Origin: SVEL01 sp017381055
GTDB taxonomy: Bacteria; Bacillota; Clostridia; Lachnospirales; Lachnospiraceae
Direction: 5' to 3'
NCBI GenBank assembly: GCA_036307185.1
Contig: JAXJYC010000016.1
Span: forward strand, 1-5,728
DNA: 5,728 bases
Each line of letters begins with the position of its first letter. Within the stretch, counting starts at the first letter, position 1. The notes beneath the pieces are model-generated. The model saw nothing but the letters and a program-made list of their open reading frames with translations, did not search any database and had not been told where the DNA came from. A program made the position numbers and the translations under genes. Shown piece after piece: positions 4,952 through 5,728 of the stretch.

Positions 4952-5490
4952 CAAAGTACCTCCATTTGCAGAATCTCCATCACCTTATTACTCTTCGGTG
5001 CTATTAAAGCATAATCTTGAATCTTCTGTATGTCTAAAGACGGAAGTAACTTTCGATAATTCAAAATAATTTCCTTGTAGTAATCAAAAGGTAATTTTGT
5101 TTTATATCTTATAAGTTCAATTAGCATACGTTCTCTGTTATAAATTCGTATATCATAACCCTTATAATCAGCAGTTTCTATTCCTTCCTCAAAAAACAAA
5201 TCCGGAACAAAATATTGCTTTACCCTTTTATCCTTGATTTTTGCAGCATCACGAGTAGTAGCAAGATCACATTCATCTGGTATAACATCTGTTAAACCAT
5301 AATAATAAAAAGCACTTTTCATAGTTAACACCGCATTAGGATATTTATATCCTAGCATTGCAATATCTGGAACATATCTCTTTTCCGAATAAATTCCTTT
5401 CTCAATTTTAAACAACTTACCCTCTTCAATTTTTTTCTCAATAAAATAATCAGACCCATATTCTTTAAGACATTCCGCACGTGTTTTCAT
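4951..5490 (-). CDS. abiEi: AbiEi-family type IV antitoxin
   Basis: A 179-residue protein of the AbiEi antitoxin family. Residues about 1-38 form the N-terminal winged-helix part (YGSDYFIEKKIEEGKLFKIE then KGIYS), which binds the promoter in studied systems. The C-terminal domain includes the NAVLTMKSAFYYYGLTDVIP block (52-71), DLATTRDAAKIKDKRVKQYF (75-94) and the RERMLIELIRYKTKLPFDYY signature (119-138). In type IV systems AbiEi represses its own operon and opposes the toxin's effect without a stable complex. Start ATG at 5490 has AAGGAGG upstream with an 8-nt spacer. Its TGA overlaps the abiEii ATG by one base (TGATG). The gene is intact although the toxin gene is broken. A near-consensus promoter and a dyad lie upstream. 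Confidence 0.9.
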   Translation of the reverse strand: MKTRAECLKEYGSDYFIEKKIEEGKLFKIEKGIYSEKRYVPDIAMLGYKYPNAVLTMKSAFYYYGLTDVIPDECDLATTRDAAKIKDKRVKQYFVPDLFFEEGIETADYKGYDIRIYNRERMLIELIRYKTKLPFDYYKEIILNYRKLLPSLDIQKIQDYALIAPKSNKVMEILQMEVL

Positions 5491-5518
5491 AGAGCTCGCC
5501 TCCTTTTTTTAGAACAAG

Positions 5519-5543
5519 TCCGCATTTTTGAATATTTTGCGGA
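5519..5543. promoter_or_regulatory. Candidate AbiEi operator (inverted repeat)
   Basis: TCCGCA (5519-5524) and TGCGGA (5538-5543) are perfect 6-bp inverted arms around a 13-bp AT-rich spacer, about 12 bp downstream of the -10. AbiEi antitoxins are known to bind inverted repeats at their promoters, so this is a plausible target. It would also form a weak hairpin in the leader RNA. Confidence 0.5.
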
Positions 5544-5554
5544 TATTTTTCTAA

Positions 5555-5583
5555 ATTGTACTATAAATAACTATGCTAGTCAA
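5555..5583 (-). promoter_or_regulatory. Sigma-A promoter of the abiE operon
   Basis: The minus strand has TTGACT (5583-5578), a 17-bp spacer, and TACAAT (5560-5555). Transcription should begin near 5548, giving a leader of about 58 nt. The -35 lies about 8 bp from the hairpin array at the right edge, leaving no room for an older upstream element. Confidence 0.85.
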
Positions 5584-5590
5584 TACAAAA

Positions 5591-5728
5591 TCATGACCAC
5601 CCGTCAAACGGGTGGTTTGCTCGCCCCTATAAGGGGCAGTTACCGGCCAGCGTCTAAAGACGCTGGCTTTCACTTTGTTCAAGCCCTAACGCCCTTGACT
5701 CGTCGCAGCCCTTGAAAGGGCGTTTGTA
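5591..5728. mobile_element. Hairpin-rich terminus, probably of an IS200/IS605-like element, runs off the right edge
   Basis: A GC-rich run unlike the AT-rich surroundings and without a gene. It holds successive perfect hairpins: 5596-5603 with 5609-5616 (ACCACCCG arm), 5623-5627 with 5633-5637 (GCCCC arm), 5646-5654 with 5659-5667 (GCCAGCGTC arm, loop TAAA), and 5708-5712 with 5717-5721 (GCCCT arm). Such tandem imperfect-palindrome ends are typical of IS200/IS605-family elements moved by single-strand Y1 transposases, and the first hairpin resembles clostridial examples I recall. No transposase or TnpB gene is in view, so family and orientation are inferred. A non-mobile structured RNA or intergenic repeat is the alternative. 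Confidence 0.5.

Noticed and set aside
5591..5728. CRISPR-like repeat array
   Set aside because: The hairpins differ from one another in sequence and spacing and there are no regular direct repeats with spacers.

Overview
The window looks like an accessory segment of a low-GC Firmicute, most likely a Lachnospiraceae-type gut clostridium. This rests on the AT-rich sequence, strong AGGAGG ribosome sites, sigma-A promoters of the TTGACT-17-TACAAT type, a B. subtilis-type LexA box, and the gene families present (YolD, Rpn-type tail, AbiEi/AbiEii, PadR plus HAAS). The taxon is inferred, not proven. Every convincing gene lies on the minus strand, so transcription runs from high to low coordinates.

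Right edge (about 5591-5728): a run of GC-rich hairpins without a gene, probably one terminus of an IS200/IS605-like element continuing past the window. It stops about 8 bp from the -35 box of the next promoter. Then comes a type IV toxin-antitoxin locus: a clean promoter (5555-5583), a dyad that may be the AbiEi operator (5519-5543), an intact abiEi antitoxin gene (4951-5490), and an abiEii toxin gene (4135-4951) with two lesions. The lesions are an in-frame TAA at 4652-4654 and a frameshift inside a CATA tetranucleotide tract at 4491-4509; removing one repeat unit restores the frame. Behind it lies a 5'-truncated tail of an Rpn/PD-(D/E)XK transposase-like gene (3886-4125), then a long terminator (3810-3855).

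Middle (2286-3808): a padR regulator gene with a near-consensus promoter buried in two palindromic operators, its partner gene for a HAAS-domain four-helix membrane protein, and an ArsC/Spx-family thioredoxin-fold gene ending in a strong terminator (2286-2319). The PadR protein probably represses its own operon.

Left (1-2247): an SOS-type mutagenesis operon. An extended -10 promoter is followed directly by a LexA box, then a UvrX/YqjW-type Y-family DNA polymerase gene and a yolD-like gene translationally coupled to it (GTGA overlap). The operon ends in a hairpin terminator (109-139). Immediately after that hairpin, in the same orientation, begins the 5' end of a group II intron (about 108 down to 1, running off the window). 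The sequence resembles class C introns, which are known to insert just downstream of intrinsic terminators.

No rRNA, tRNA or CRISPR array was seen. The most notable points are the doubly broken abiEii with its repeat tract, the group IIC intron at the SOS operon terminator, the PadR twin operators, and the hairpin array against the abiE promoter.
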